DNA from: Actinomycetospora sp. TBRC 11914
GTDB lineage: Bacteria > Actinomycetota > Actinomycetes > Mycobacteriales > Pseudonocardiaceae
Assembly: GCF_012933465.1 (NCBI RefSeq)
Contig: NZ_JABBND010000026.1
Span: 1 to 63,730 of the forward strand
DNA: 63,730 nucleotides
Direction: 5' to 3'
This document shows, piece after piece, positions 1-8,093 of the stretch (positions are counted from its first letter, which is position 1; each line of letters opens with the position of its first letter). Both the position numbers and the translations under genes were made by a program. Under the pieces are notes generated by a model that saw nothing but the letters and a program-made list of their open reading frames with translations, searched no databases and was not told where the DNA came from.

Positions 1-32
1 GCACTTAGTGCTCACAAGCGCGCAGCGCACCT
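1..32. repeat. Half of a 70-bp gene-end palindrome cut by the window edge
   Basis: Bases 2-32 match 26212-26242 at 29 of 31 positions. At 26171-26240 that sequence is the right arm of a 70-bp palindrome; here only the arm next to the gene is inside the window. It sits at the 3' end of the minus-strand RCK gene, whose TAG stop (31-33) overlaps its last bases. It probably acts as a transcription terminator. The missing half is an inference. Confidence 0.75.
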
Positions 33-1827
33 ACGGCGCCAGCATGCCCTCGACGCGGTCGCGGGGCAGCACCGCCGGCGGGCCGACCACACCGTTGCCG
101 GTCCCCTCGCGCACCGACCGCGAGGCGCACCGTTCGAGGACCGTGCCCAGCCCGCCGCGGGTCGCGACGACGAGCAGCCGGTCGCCGACCTTGAGGTGAC
201 GACGCGGCCGGGGCGGCAGCTCGAGCACGGCCTCGGGGCCGGCGCCGCGGTACACCCCGACGATGCGCACGGCCCCGGTCTCGACGAGCGCGCCGATCGT
301 CAGCCCCGCCATGAACGACGCGCGCCCCACCGTCACCTCGGCCATGAGCAGGATGCGGCGCCCGACCGGGATCGTCGCGAGCACCTGCCCGTCGCGCAGC
401 GCCGCGGCGAACACCGGCGCGGCGACGTAGGAGACGCTGCGCGAGATGGCGTCCATGCTCCGCTCGACCCGGGCCGCGAGGTCGTCGTCGCGCAGCCGCA
501 GCACCACCCGCACCGAGCGCTGCACCGAGCGCCCGACGAGCGCCGCCTGCAGGTTCGTCGCGTCGTCGCTGGTCACCGTGACCAGCGCCCGGCACTCCTC
601 CGCCCCGGCCTCGCGCAGCACCCGCTCGCGGGTCGCGTCGCCGAGGACCACGGGCACCCCCGCCCGGGCGGCGGCCGACGCCCCGACGGCGTCCTCGCTG
701 CGCTCGACCGCCACCACCGGCACGCCCCGCTCGCGCAGCGTGGTGACGATGCGGATCCCGACGTTGCCCAGGCCCACGACGACGACGTGGTCGCGGCGCG
801 GCATGCGCCGCGGGGCGACGCCGACCACCCGGCCGCTCACCGCGCTCTCCACCACGACCGCGGTCACCAGCGGGATGATCGCGATCCCGACCACCGTGAC
901 GAAGCCCTGGATCACCTGCACGGCGGTGCTGGCCCCGGTGTCGGGCTGGGCGGCGCCCGCGGAGTCGAGGACCGCGAGGTAGATGGCGTCGCCGACGCTG
1001 TAGCCGCCCGCCGTCGCGAACGCCGCCGTGCCGAGGATGAACAGCCCGACCAGGGCGAGCGTCGCCCGCGCCAGACGCCGCGTGAACGTCCCGCGAAGAC
1101 GCAGCACGACGCGGCCCACGGCGTTGCGCAGGCGTTCGGTGCGGGGCCGGGAGAGCTGGTCGGTCGCCCGGGCACGGTTCTCCGCGACGGCGAGCACGTA
1201 GTCGGCGGTGTCCTCGCCGGCCGGGTCGGGCAGCAGCCGGGGCCCGCCGCGGGCCCCGAGCTGCGAGTTCGCGGCCAGCCCGCACACCACGGCCTCGTCG
1301 CGCACCTCGCGGCGGCCGGCCACCACGAAGGTGCGGTCGGGCACCCGCACGTGCTGGCGGGTGTTGCGCCCGATCGCCTGCGCGACGAACGACGGCGCCG
1401 CGGTCTCCGAGACCGACAGCACCGTCGCCGTCGGGAGGATCTGCTCGATGCGCCGGCCGAGGCGGGTGTTGAACAGCCGTACGACCAGCCGGACGTCCGG
1501 GTCGATCTCCTGGACCCGCAGCGCGCGGTGGATGTTGGTGACGTCCTCGCGGTCGACGAGCGCGACCGCCGTCGCCCCGCGCACCCCGGCGGCGAGGAAG
1601 GTGCGGTCGTCGTCGGAGCGGCCGCCCTCGACCACCCGCACTCCCGGCGCCGCCTCGATCTGGTCGACGTAGCGGCCGGTGCGGTCGGCGACCACGACGA
1701 CGATCTCGGCGGTGAGGCTGCCCTGCCGGCGCAGCGCCTGGACCATGCGCAGGGTGAGCAGGTTGTCCCCGCAGATGACGAAGCGCTGCGCACCCCGACC
1801 CGACGGTGTCGCCCCCGCACTCGTCAC
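31..1827 (-). CDS. Membrane protein with two RCK/TrkA-N domains (potassium channel/CASTOR-like)
   Basis: A 598-aa protein if translation starts at the GTG at 1827; an upstream in-frame extension is Arg-rich and unlike the family. The first TrkA-N-like domain starts near residue 10 (FVICGDN), with a degenerate glycine motif. Two hydrophobic segments follow near residues 254-272 and 307-326, with an acidic, small-residue stretch between them where a pore loop could lie. A second RCK domain begins near residue 342 with a clean VVGLGNVG nucleotide motif and is followed by a TrkA-C-like tail. The order RCK, TM, TM, RCK resembles CASTOR/POLLUX and TrkA-N channel proteins, which suggests nucleotide- or ligand-gated ion flux. 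The gene begins 11 bp after the adenylate cyclase stop, so the two are probably co-transcribed. Transport activity and ion are inferred. Confidence 0.8.
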   Translation of the reverse strand: MTSAGATPSGRGAQRFVICGDNLLTLRMVQALRRQGSLTAEIVVVVADRTGRYVDQIEAAPGVRVVEGGRSDDDRTFLAAGVRGATAVALVDREDVTNIHRALRVQEIDPDVRLVVRLFNTRLGRRIEQILPTATVLSVSETAAPSFVAQAIGRNTRQHVRVPDRTFVVAGRREVRDEAVVCGLAANSQLGARGGPRLLPDPAGEDTADYVLAVAENRARATDQLSRPRTERLRNAVGRVVLRLRGTFTRRLARATLALVGLFILGTAAFATAGGYSVGDAIYLAVLDSAGAAQPDTGASTAVQVIQGFVTVVGIAIIPLVTAVVVESAVSGRVVGVAPRRMPRRDHVVVVGLGNVGIRIVTTLRERGVPVVAVERSEDAVGASAAARAGVPVVLGDATRERVLREAGAEECRALVTVTSDDATNLQAALVGRSVQRSVRVVLRLRDDDLAARVERSMDAISRSVSYVAAPVFAAALRDGQVLATIPVGRRILLMAEVTVGRASFMAGLTIGALVETGAVRIVGVYRGAGPEAVLELPPRPRRHLKVGDRLLVVATRGGLGTVLERCASRSVREGTGNGVVGPPAVLPRDRVEGMLAP

Positions 1828-1838
1828 GAGGGTGGACC

Positions 1839-3491
1839 CTAACGGCGGGTGATCCCCGACCGTGCCGTTCCGGACACCTCGGCCGCGTCCGGACCGTCGT
1901 CGCGGCCGACGGGCACGACGATCTCGGTGTCGGCGCGCCGCCCGCGCAGCCGCTGCGTCCCGGTCACCCGCCACCGCTCGGCCTCGGCGTCCCGGGCCCG
2001 CGCCAGCGCGGCGCCCGACGCGACGACCCGCTCGGGGCTGGTCTTGGCGAGGTCGCAGAGCCGTGCCGCCTCGTTCACCGGGTCGCCGATCACGGTGTAC
2101 TCGTAGCGCCGCGCGACGCCGATGTTGCCCGCGACCGCCTCACCGGCCGAGACGCCGATCCCGGCCCGCACCCCGATCTCCCGCAGCAGTTCGGCGAGGC
2201 CCCGCGCGGCGGCGAGGGCCGCGCCGGCGGCGTCGTCGTGGTCGGTGGGCGCCCCGAAGACCGCGAGGGCGGCGTCGCCCTCGAACTTGTTGATCCAGCC
2301 GTCGTGCCCCTCGACGACGTCGACCACCTCGGAGAAGAAGCGGTTCAGGCGCGCCATGACCTCCTGGGGCGGCCGGGTGGCGGCCAGCCTGGTGGACCCG
2401 ACGAGGTCCACGAACAGCACCGCGACCTCGCGGACCTCCCCGCCGAGCTCGACCTCGCCGGCGACGGCGGCCGCCGCGACGTCCTCCCCGACCTGCTGGC
2501 CGAACAGCTCCCGCACCCGGTCCCGTTCCCGCAGCCCGGCCACCATCGTGTTGAACCCGGACTGCAGCAGGCCGAGCTCGGTGGTGTCGGAGACCTCGAC
2601 GGTGACGTCGAGGTCGCCGTCCTCGACGCGCCGCAGCGCGCGGCGCACGGCGAGCACCGAGGCGGCGAGCGAGGTCGAGGTCAGCGCGGTGACGAGGAAG
2701 CCGACCGCGAGCGCCAACAGCGTCAGCACCAGCGTGACGAGGCCCAGCCGGGTCACGGTGAAGTAGTCCGCGTACACCAGGGACGTCGCGGCGGCGATGA
2801 CGACGCCGAGCAGCGGCGCCCCGGTGCCCATCACCCAGGTCCCGAGCGAGCGCACCGCCACGCCGGGCAGGCCGTTCTCGCTGGGCGGCTCGAGCACGAA
2901 CACCCGCGCGACCTCGCGCCGCAGGGCGAGCTCGGTCATCCGGTAGGCGACGGTCACGGTGGTCACCCCGCCCAGCGCGATCATCGCCGCGACCGCCCCG
3001 GCGAGCACGGCCGACCACCGCGCGTTGATCGCGGTGAACAGCACCACGCCGAAGACCCACGGGACCGCCTGCACCACCGCCAGGCGCAGCGGCGCGCGCA
3101 GCACCACCCGCCGCGCCCGCCGACGGTGGCGTTCCCGGTCGGCGTCGGTCGCCCGCGGCCCCGGCGGTTCGGGGATCCGCATCCACGACCACCCGAAGGC
3201 GAACGCCATGGCCGCGCCGACCGGCGCATACACGGCGAACAGCACGAGGTTGATTCGCAGCACCTCGGCCTCGTCGGCGACGAGCGCCCGGAACGGCAGG
3301 ACCCATGCGGCCAGCGCCACGAGGAGCCCCGCGCCGACCAGGTTCGACACCACGATCAGCGCGCCCGCGATCACCTTGGTGCGGAAGGCCACGCGGCCGG
3401 GCGCCTCCGCCGTGGGGTCGGCCGCATCCGCCGTCGGGCCCGCGGACGCATCCGCGGGCCCGGGCGCACTGCTCGACGTCCCGGCCCTCAC
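1839..3491 (-). CDS. Membrane-anchored class III adenylate/guanylate cyclase with HAMP domain
   Basis: A 550-aa protein. An Ala/Pro-rich cytosolic start is followed by about six hydrophobic segments (residues about 35-275), a HAMP linker (about 270-325, ending in an SGFNTMVAGLRERD-like helix) and a C-terminal class III cyclase domain. The catalytic landmarks are present: VLFVDLVGST with the metal Asp near residue 360, a Lys/Asp substrate region INKFEGDAALAVFG, and the transition-state region RRYEYTVIGDPVNEAARL. The architecture matches the mycobacterial Rv1318c/Rv1319c/Rv1320c/Rv3645 group, which makes cAMP from ATP. It lies directly upstream of the two-RCK protein in the same direction. A CRP/GlxR-type site at 10110-10125 gives the locus a possible cAMP reader. 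Confidence 0.9.
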   Translation of the reverse strand: MRAGTSSSAPGPADASAGPTADAADPTAEAPGRVAFRTKVIAGALIVVSNLVGAGLLVALAAWVLPFRALVADEAEVLRINLVLFAVYAPVGAAMAFAFGWSWMRIPEPPGPRATDADRERHRRRARRVVLRAPLRLAVVQAVPWVFGVVLFTAINARWSAVLAGAVAAMIALGGVTTVTVAYRMTELALRREVARVFVLEPPSENGLPGVAVRSLGTWVMGTGAPLLGVVIAAATSLVYADYFTVTRLGLVTLVLTLLALAVGFLVTALTSTSLAASVLAVRRALRRVEDGDLDVTVEVSDTTELGLLQSGFNTMVAGLRERDRVRELFGQQVGEDVAAAAVAGEVELGGEVREVAVLFVDLVGSTRLAATRPPQEVMARLNRFFSEVVDVVEGHDGWINKFEGDAALAVFGAPTDHDDAAGAALAAARGLAELLREIGVRAGIGVSAGEAVAGNIGVARRYEYTVIGDPVNEAARLCDLAKTSPERVVASGAALARARDAEAERWRVTGTQRLRGRRADTEIVVPVGRDDGPDAAEVSGTARSGITRR

Positions 3492-3546
3492 GGCTCCCGA
3501 CGGTAACCAGGCGGCCGTGCCCCGGGTGGGTGGTGTGGCCGAGGCG

Positions 3547-4776
3547 TCAGCTCTCCGACGCGGAGTCGGCCGGCATCCCGGGGGTGTTCGTCGGCATCGG
3601 CGGACGCTGCGGGGTCTCCATCCTGTCCGGGCCGGTGGACTTCGCGGCCCCGGGGCGCGGGAGACCGAGCTCCTGGCGGCGCTGATTGGCCTCGCGGAGC
3701 TTCTTCGCGGGCAGCGAGAGCCGCCAGATGGACCGGGTGGCCTGCCAGAACTGCCGCGGGAAGGGCCCGGTGGTGTAGGGCAGCTCGTACTTCTCGCACA
3801 GCGCGCGGACCCGCTCGGCGATCTCCGGGTACCGGTTCGAGGGCAGGTCCGGGTAGAGGTGGTGCTCGATCTGGTAGCCGAGCGAGCCCGACATGATGTG
3901 CATCAGCCGGTTGCCGGTGAAGTTGGCCGACCCGAGCAGCTGGCGCAGGTACCACTCGCCCTGCGTCTCGTTCTCCAGCTCCTCCTCGGTGAACACCTCG
4001 GCGCCGTCGGGGAAGTGCCCGCAGAAGATGATCGCGTACGACCAGATGTTGCGGACGAGGTTCGCCGTGAAGTTCGCGACGGCGGTCGGCACGAAGTTCG
4101 GCCCGGTCAGCGCCGGGAAGAGCACGTAGTCCTTGCCGATCTGGCGGGCCTGCTTGCGCGCGATGTCGGCCAGCTTGCGCTTGAACTCGTCCGGGTCCTC
4201 GATCTCCTGCTTGCGCAGCCCCTCGATGTCGAGGTCGTGCAGCGAGACGCCGTACTCGAAGAACAGCATGAGGATCGTGTTCACGACCGGCTGCACCAGG
4301 TAGTACGGGTGCCACGGCTGGTCGGAGCGGACGCGGAGGATCTCGTACCCGACGTCCTTGTCCTTGCCGATGACGTTCGTGTACGTGTGGTGGAGGTAGT
4401 TGTGGGAGTGCTTCCACTGGTCGGCGGGGCAGACGTTGTCCCACTCCCACGTCGACGAGTGGATCTCCGGATCGTTCATCCAGTCCCACTCGCCGTGCAT
4501 GACGTTGTGGCCGATCTCCATGTTCTCGAGGATCTTGGCCACCGAGAGCATGGCGACGCCGGCGAACCAGAGCGACTTCCGGTTCGAGCCGAACATCGCG
4601 ACCCGCGCCGCGACGTTGAGCCGCCGCTGGACGGTGATGAGCCGCCGGATGTACGCGGCGTCGGCGTCGCCGCGCGACTCCTCGATGTCGGACCGGATCT
4701 GGTCGAACTCCCGACCCAGAGCCTCGACGTCCTCCTGGCTGAGGTGCGCGAACTCCTTGACGTCCCTGATGGCCAC
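3547..4776 (-). CDS. Membrane acyl-CoA/fatty acid desaturase, DesA3-type
   Basis: A 409-aa integral-membrane desaturase. The three histidine boxes that bind the di-iron centre are intact: HNVMHGE, HSHNYLHHTY and the late QIEHH box within GYQIEHHLYPDLP. The length and boxes match mycobacterial DesA3 (Rv3229c), the Delta9 stearoyl-CoA desaturase. A Pro/Thr/Ser-rich tail follows the catalytic domain. The gene lies 34 bp downstream of its likely electron donor, the flavin/2Fe-2S reductase at 4811-5923, as in the Rv3230c-Rv3229c pair. It should introduce a double bond into C16-C18 acyl chains at the membrane using NADPH-derived electrons and O2. The exact chain length and position are inferred. 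Confidence 0.92.
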   Translation of the reverse strand: MAIRDVKEFAHLSQEDVEALGREFDQIRSDIEESRGDADAAYIRRLITVQRRLNVAARVAMFGSNRKSLWFAGVAMLSVAKILENMEIGHNVMHGEWDWMNDPEIHSSTWEWDNVCPADQWKHSHNYLHHTYTNVIGKDKDVGYEILRVRSDQPWHPYYLVQPVVNTILMLFFEYGVSLHDLDIEGLRKQEIEDPDEFKRKLADIARKQARQIGKDYVLFPALTGPNFVPTAVANFTANLVRNIWSYAIIFCGHFPDGAEVFTEEELENETQGEWYLRQLLGSANFTGNRLMHIMSGSLGYQIEHHLYPDLPSNRYPEIAERVRALCEKYELPYTTGPFPRQFWQATRSIWRLSLPAKKLREANQRRQELGLPRPGAAKSTGPDRMETPQRPPMPTNTPGMPADSASES

Positions 4777-4810
4777 GGCCGTCTCCCCTCGTTGCTTCCG
4801 GTCGTTCTTC

Positions 4811-5923
4811 TCAGGCGTCGACGACGCAGTCGCCCGCGGCGGCGGAGATGCACGTCTGGATCTTGACGGCGTCCCAGCTCTGGCCGCCGGAGCCGTCGGC
4901 GTGGTGCTCGGTGCCGTCGCGGAGGTCGCGCACCGTGCCGGAGCGCAGCGGGACCACGCAGGTGTGGCAGATGCCCATGCGGCAGCCGAACGGCAGCTGC
5001 AGGCCCGCCTCCTCGCCGGCCTCCAGCAGCGTCGTCGCGCCGTCGATCTCGATCTCCTTCTCCGACTGGGAGAAGGTGACGGTGCCGCCCTCGGTCTCGC
5101 CGCCCGCGAGGTTCGCCGAGAACCGCTCGACGTGCAGCTTGTCCTCGAGGCCGGCGTCCTTCCAGACCTCCTCGGCGTCGTCGAGCATCGCGTTCGGCCC
5201 GCACACCCAGGCCTCGCGGTCGGTCCAGTCGGGGCAGACGTCCGAGAGGTCGTGCAGGTCGAGGTGGCCGTCCTCGGAGGTGTGGCGCCGCACCACGGTG
5301 ATCGACGAGTACCGGGTGTCGAGGTCCTCCAGCTCGTCGGAGAACAGGAAGTGGTCGGGATCGGGCGCGGAGTGGATCACGACGACGTCGGGCATGGTCC
5401 GGCGACGGTCCAGCGTCCGGAGGAAGGCCATGATCGGCGTGATCCCGCTGCCCGCGGTGAGGAACAGGATCTTCTTCGGTGGCGGTTCGGGGAGGACGAA
5501 GTCACCCTGCGGCGGGGCGAGCCGCACGATCGTCCCGGGCGCGACGCCCCGGACGAGGTGCTGGGACAGGAAGCCCTCGGGCTGGGCCTTGATCGTCACC
5601 GAGAGGTGGCCGGCGTCGCGCTTGGGCGGCGAGGTCAGCGAGTACGAGCGCCAGTGGAAGCGGCCGTCGACCTGGACCGCGATGCCCACGTACTGCCCGG
5701 GCTGGTGGTCGAACGACCAGCCCCAGCCGGGCTTGATGACGAGGGTGGCGGCGTCGTCGGTCTCGGGGACGACCTTGACGACCTTCCCCCGCAGCTCCCG
5801 CGCCGACCACAGCGGGTTGAGGAGCGTCAGGTAGTCGTCGGGGAGCAGCGGCGTGGTGAAACGGGACGCGGCCGCGCGCAGGCGCTGCACCGGCCGGGGG
5901 AGCCTCGCCGAGGAATCGTTCAC
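4811..5923 (-). CDS. NADPH-dependent ferredoxin reductase with C-terminal 2Fe-2S domain, partner of the desaturase
   Basis: A 370-aa protein from a GTG at 5923 preceded by a GGAGG site; the longer open frame upstream runs through the promoter palindrome and is unlikely to be coding. It has an FAD-binding beta-barrel (RSYSLTSPP near residue 110), a nucleotide-binding domain (FLTAGSGITPIMAFLR), and a plant-type 2Fe-2S domain at the C-terminus (CRMGICHTCVVPL, with a final Cys in QTCISAA). This order matches Rv3230c, the NADPH oxidoreductase that feeds DesA3. The gene heads a two-gene operon with the desaturase. The palindrome at 6011-6043 upstream is the best candidate control site. Confidence 0.92.
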   Translation of the reverse strand: MNDSSARLPRPVQRLRAAASRFTTPLLPDDYLTLLNPLWSARELRGKVVKVVPETDDAATLVIKPGWGWSFDHQPGQYVGIAVQVDGRFHWRSYSLTSPPKRDAGHLSVTIKAQPEGFLSQHLVRGVAPGTIVRLAPPQGDFVLPEPPPKKILFLTAGSGITPIMAFLRTLDRRRTMPDVVVIHSAPDPDHFLFSDELEDLDTRYSSITVVRRHTSEDGHLDLHDLSDVCPDWTDREAWVCGPNAMLDDAEEVWKDAGLEDKLHVERFSANLAGGETEGGTVTFSQSEKEIEIDGATTLLEAGEEAGLQLPFGCRMGICHTCVVPLRSGTVRDLRDGTEHHADGSGGQSWDAVKIQTCISAAAGDCVVDA

Positions 5924-6010
5924 GTCGCCTCCGCTTCGTCGCCGGGGACACGTCCACCGGAGTGACCGGGGGCACGTGGCCCGAGATTGACCCATCAGGG
6001 GCACATCGAA

Positions 6011-6043
6011 ACATCCCGCCGTGTCATATGACATCGCGGGATG
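6011..6043. promoter_or_regulatory. 33-bp palindrome between the MerR stop and the desaturase operon
   Basis: The arms read ACATCCCGC and GCGGGATGT around a perfect TGTCATATGACA core. It lies 88-120 bp upstream of the reductase start and abuts the stop codon of the MerR-like gene. It could be an operator for the desaturase operon, a terminator of the regulator gene, or both. The perfect, AT-containing core favours protein binding. Confidence 0.6.
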
Positions 6044-6796
6044 TCATCCACGATCCGGAAGATCGTCCTCACCCAGGATGCGGGACGCCTCGCGGACGAG
6101 CTCCCCCACCGCGCGCGGCATCGTCTCGCGGAACGCCGACATGACGGTCTGCGCCGCGACCGGCTGGAGCTTCGCCACGACGTCGCGGATCTCCTCGAAC
6201 CGGTCGGCCGGCAGACCCTCGGCGACGAACCCCTGCCAGACCGTGCGCCGGAAGAGGTCGACGAAGTCGTCCGCGACCTCCGTGACGTGCCCGAGCACGA
6301 TCTGCCGCGTGCGCAGGAGCGCGTCCAGCGGCAGCCCCAGCCGCACCGCCTCCGCGCCGGCGCGCACCATCCCGGGGCTGTGGACCCGGATCGCGCCCTC
6401 GCCGAGGTCGGTGATGAGGCCGGCCCCGACGAGCAGGTCGTAGTCCGCGGGCTCGACCCCGATCCACGAGGCGAACTCGTCGCGGGGCATGTCGACGGGG
6501 GGCTCGGCCTGCCAGGGCATGAGCATCTCGAGGTACTGCGAGAGGGCCCGCTCGGCCGTCTGGTTGGGCGTCGCCTCCACCAGCCGCTCGATCGCCGCGA
6601 GCGAGAACCCCTCGGACTGCAGGTGGGTGATGAGCTCCAGGCGGGCCAGGTGCTCGGCCCCGTAGAAGCCGGTCCGGCCCTGCATCCGGGGCGGCGGGAG
6701 GAGGCCACGGGCCGCGTGAGCACGCACGTTGCGCACCGTCATCCCGGCATGCGAGGCCAGACGGTCGATCGTCCAGGCCGATGCAGGGGAACCCAC
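6044..6796 (-). CDS. MerR-family transcriptional regulator
   Basis: About 250 aa from the GTG at 6796. The N-terminus is a winged-helix MerR domain: TIDRLASHAGMTVRNVRAHA, then RGLLPPP and GFYGAEHLARLELITHLQSEGFSLAAI. A helical C-terminal half of about 170 residues has no metal-binding cysteines, so it is more likely to sense an organic ligand or a protein than a metal. It lies directly upstream, on the same strand, of the desaturase-reductase operon, with the 33-bp palindrome between them, which makes that operon a plausible target. The start is uncertain: no strong ribosome site is seen and a much longer open frame continues into the repeat region. Confidence 0.8.
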   Translation of the reverse strand: MGSPASAWTIDRLASHAGMTVRNVRAHAARGLLPPPRMQGRTGFYGAEHLARLELITHLQSEGFSLAAIERLVEATPNQTAERALSQYLEMLMPWQAEPPVDMPRDEFASWIGVEPADYDLLVGAGLITDLGEGAIRVHSPGMVRAGAEAVRLGLPLDALLRTRQIVLGHVTEVADDFVDLFRRTVWQGFVAEGLPADRFEEIRDVVAKLQPVAAQTVMSAFRETMPRAVGELVREASRILGEDDLPDRG

Positions 6797-6928
6797 GTCA
6801 TACCACGGTACGAGTCGTGGGCGGGCCCGGCGGTTCGTGTTACTGGCAGTACCTACTAATTGCGTCCCGTCGATGCCGGGACCGTCGGCGGGGATGCCCG
6901 CCGTGGGTTGGCCCGAGAGGGACGGTCG

Positions 6929-7196
6929 AGGCGGCCGAGTGGGCTGCGAGGGCGGCCCGGCCGACCATGGTGCTCCACTGGGGAACCGGTGTTCGTCGCA
7001 GTTCCCACCGAGTGGACCGCCAGGGTCGCGGCCGGAGCCGTGGAGGTCCACCCGGCGCCCGCCGGGGTCACGGCGGGGCGGCTGAGGCGGCCGAGTGGGC
7101 TGCGAGGGCGGCCCGGCCGACCGTGGCGGTCCACTGGGGAACCGGTGTTCGTCGCAGTTCCCACCGAGTGGACCGCCAGGGTCGCGGCCGGAGCCG
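6929..7196. repeat. Two 112-bp direct repeats, period 156 bp, each holding a hairpin
   Basis: Units at about 6929-7040 and 7085-7196 are nearly identical. Within each, TGGCGGTCCACT (or a close variant) pairs with AGTGGACCGCCA about 35 bases later. The 44-bp spacer between the units differs from them. The units lie in the 592-bp gap between the MerR-like gene and the secreted repeat gene. No convincing reading frame was found in the gap; open frames here are repeats of each other. Confidence 0.85.
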
Positions 7197-7219
7197 AGGG
7201 AGCCCACTCGGCCGTCACG

Positions 7220-7316
7220 TCCGCCGACCCCCGGGCAGTCGATCACGGGCCCGACACACCGTCCGGGGGTCCGACGGCGTGCCCGATTCCATGATCGACT
7301 GCCTGGGGTCGGCGGC
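7220..7316. terminator. Large palindrome downstream of the secreted repeat-protein gene
   Basis: Arms of about 24 bases (7221-7246 and 7288-7316) share CCGCCGACCCC and GGCAGTCGATCA in opposite orientation, with one extra base. A 40-45 base loop has its own GGGC/GCCC pairing. It lies 73 bp beyond the stop of the minus-strand gene at 7389, a normal place for a rho-independent-type terminator without a U-tract. The role is inferred. Confidence 0.6.
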
Positions 7317-7388
7317 CCGGTGAGCCGCACGGTCCAGCCGGAGCAGGGCGCTCCGCTGCGTCGGCGCGGTCCTCGCGTCGCTCGCCGA

Positions 7389-7934
7389 CTAGCGCTGGGC
7401 GGCCCGGTGGGCGCCGGGCGCCGCGGCGCGGTCGGCCTGGCGCGGCGCGGCCGCCTCGCGGACGCCGTCCGCCCGGTGGCGAGCCACGCGCTCGCCGCCG
7501 GCCTGGCCGACGGCCTTCTCACCGGCGGCCCGCTGGCCGGCCGCCTTCTCGCCCACGGCCTTCTGCCCGGCCGCCTTCTCACCGCCGGCCCGCTGGCCGG
7601 CCGCCTTCTCGCCCACGGCCTTCTGCCCGGCCGCCTTCTCACCGGCGGCCCGCTGGCCGGCCGCCTTCTCACCGCCCGCCTGAGCTCCGGCCGCCTTCTG
7701 ACCGGCGGCCTTCTCCCCCACGGCGCGCTGCCCGGCGGCCTTCTGGCCGACCGCCTTCTCACCGGCCGCCCCGCGGGCACCGTGGTGGACCTGCTGGCCG
7801 CCGTCGGCGCCCGCGGTCGGCGTCGGCGCCGGGGCGGGAGCGGCCGAGGCCGCGCCCGCCGTGCCCAGCGACGCCGCCACGGCCAGTCCCAGGGCGACAC
7901 CGATCTTCGTACGGAGCGTGCTCGTCGGACGCAT
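7389..7934 (-). CDS. Secreted low-complexity protein with about 17 Lys/Arg pentapeptide repeats
   Basis: A 181-aa protein from the ATG at 7934, behind a GGGGGAC site. Residues 1-32 form a clear Sec signal peptide (MRPTSTLRTK, a hydrophobic core, then AASAAPAP). From about residue 55 to 140 the chain is a run of five-residue units of pattern [K/R]A[A/V/G]G[Q/E], with Q and E endings alternating to give a ten-residue higher order. The tail is rich in His, Arg and Ala. One basic residue every five and none of the usual hydrophobic residues suggest an extended or helical polycation outside the membrane, perhaps bound to wall polymers or DNA. No family was recognised. The coding DNA is itself a 15/30-bp tandem repeat. 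Confidence 0.72.
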   Translation of the reverse strand: MRPTSTLRTKIGVALGLAVAASLGTAGAASAAPAPAPTPTAGADGGQQVHHGARGAAGEKAVGQKAAGQRAVGEKAAGQKAAGAQAGGEKAAGQRAAGEKAAGQKAVGEKAAGQRAGGEKAAGQKAVGEKAAGQRAAGEKAVGQAGGERVARHRADGVREAAAPRQADRAAAPGAHRAAQR

Positions 7935-8093
7935 GGAGCGTCCCCCTTCCCCGACGCCGGGCGGCCGCTCCGCCCGAGGCGGCGCGGAGCGTAGCCGGGT
8001 AATCACCCTCCGAAGTCAGGCGTATCGGATCTCGCAGGTCGGACCGGGGGAGGTCAAGACCGGACCAAGCGCACCTGCGACGCCGGTGAACCG

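Noticed and set aside
7500..7790. A CRISPR-like array in the repeated DNA at 7500-7790
   Set aside because: The repeats are contiguous 15/30-bp units inside a coding frame with a signal peptide; there are no unique spacers.
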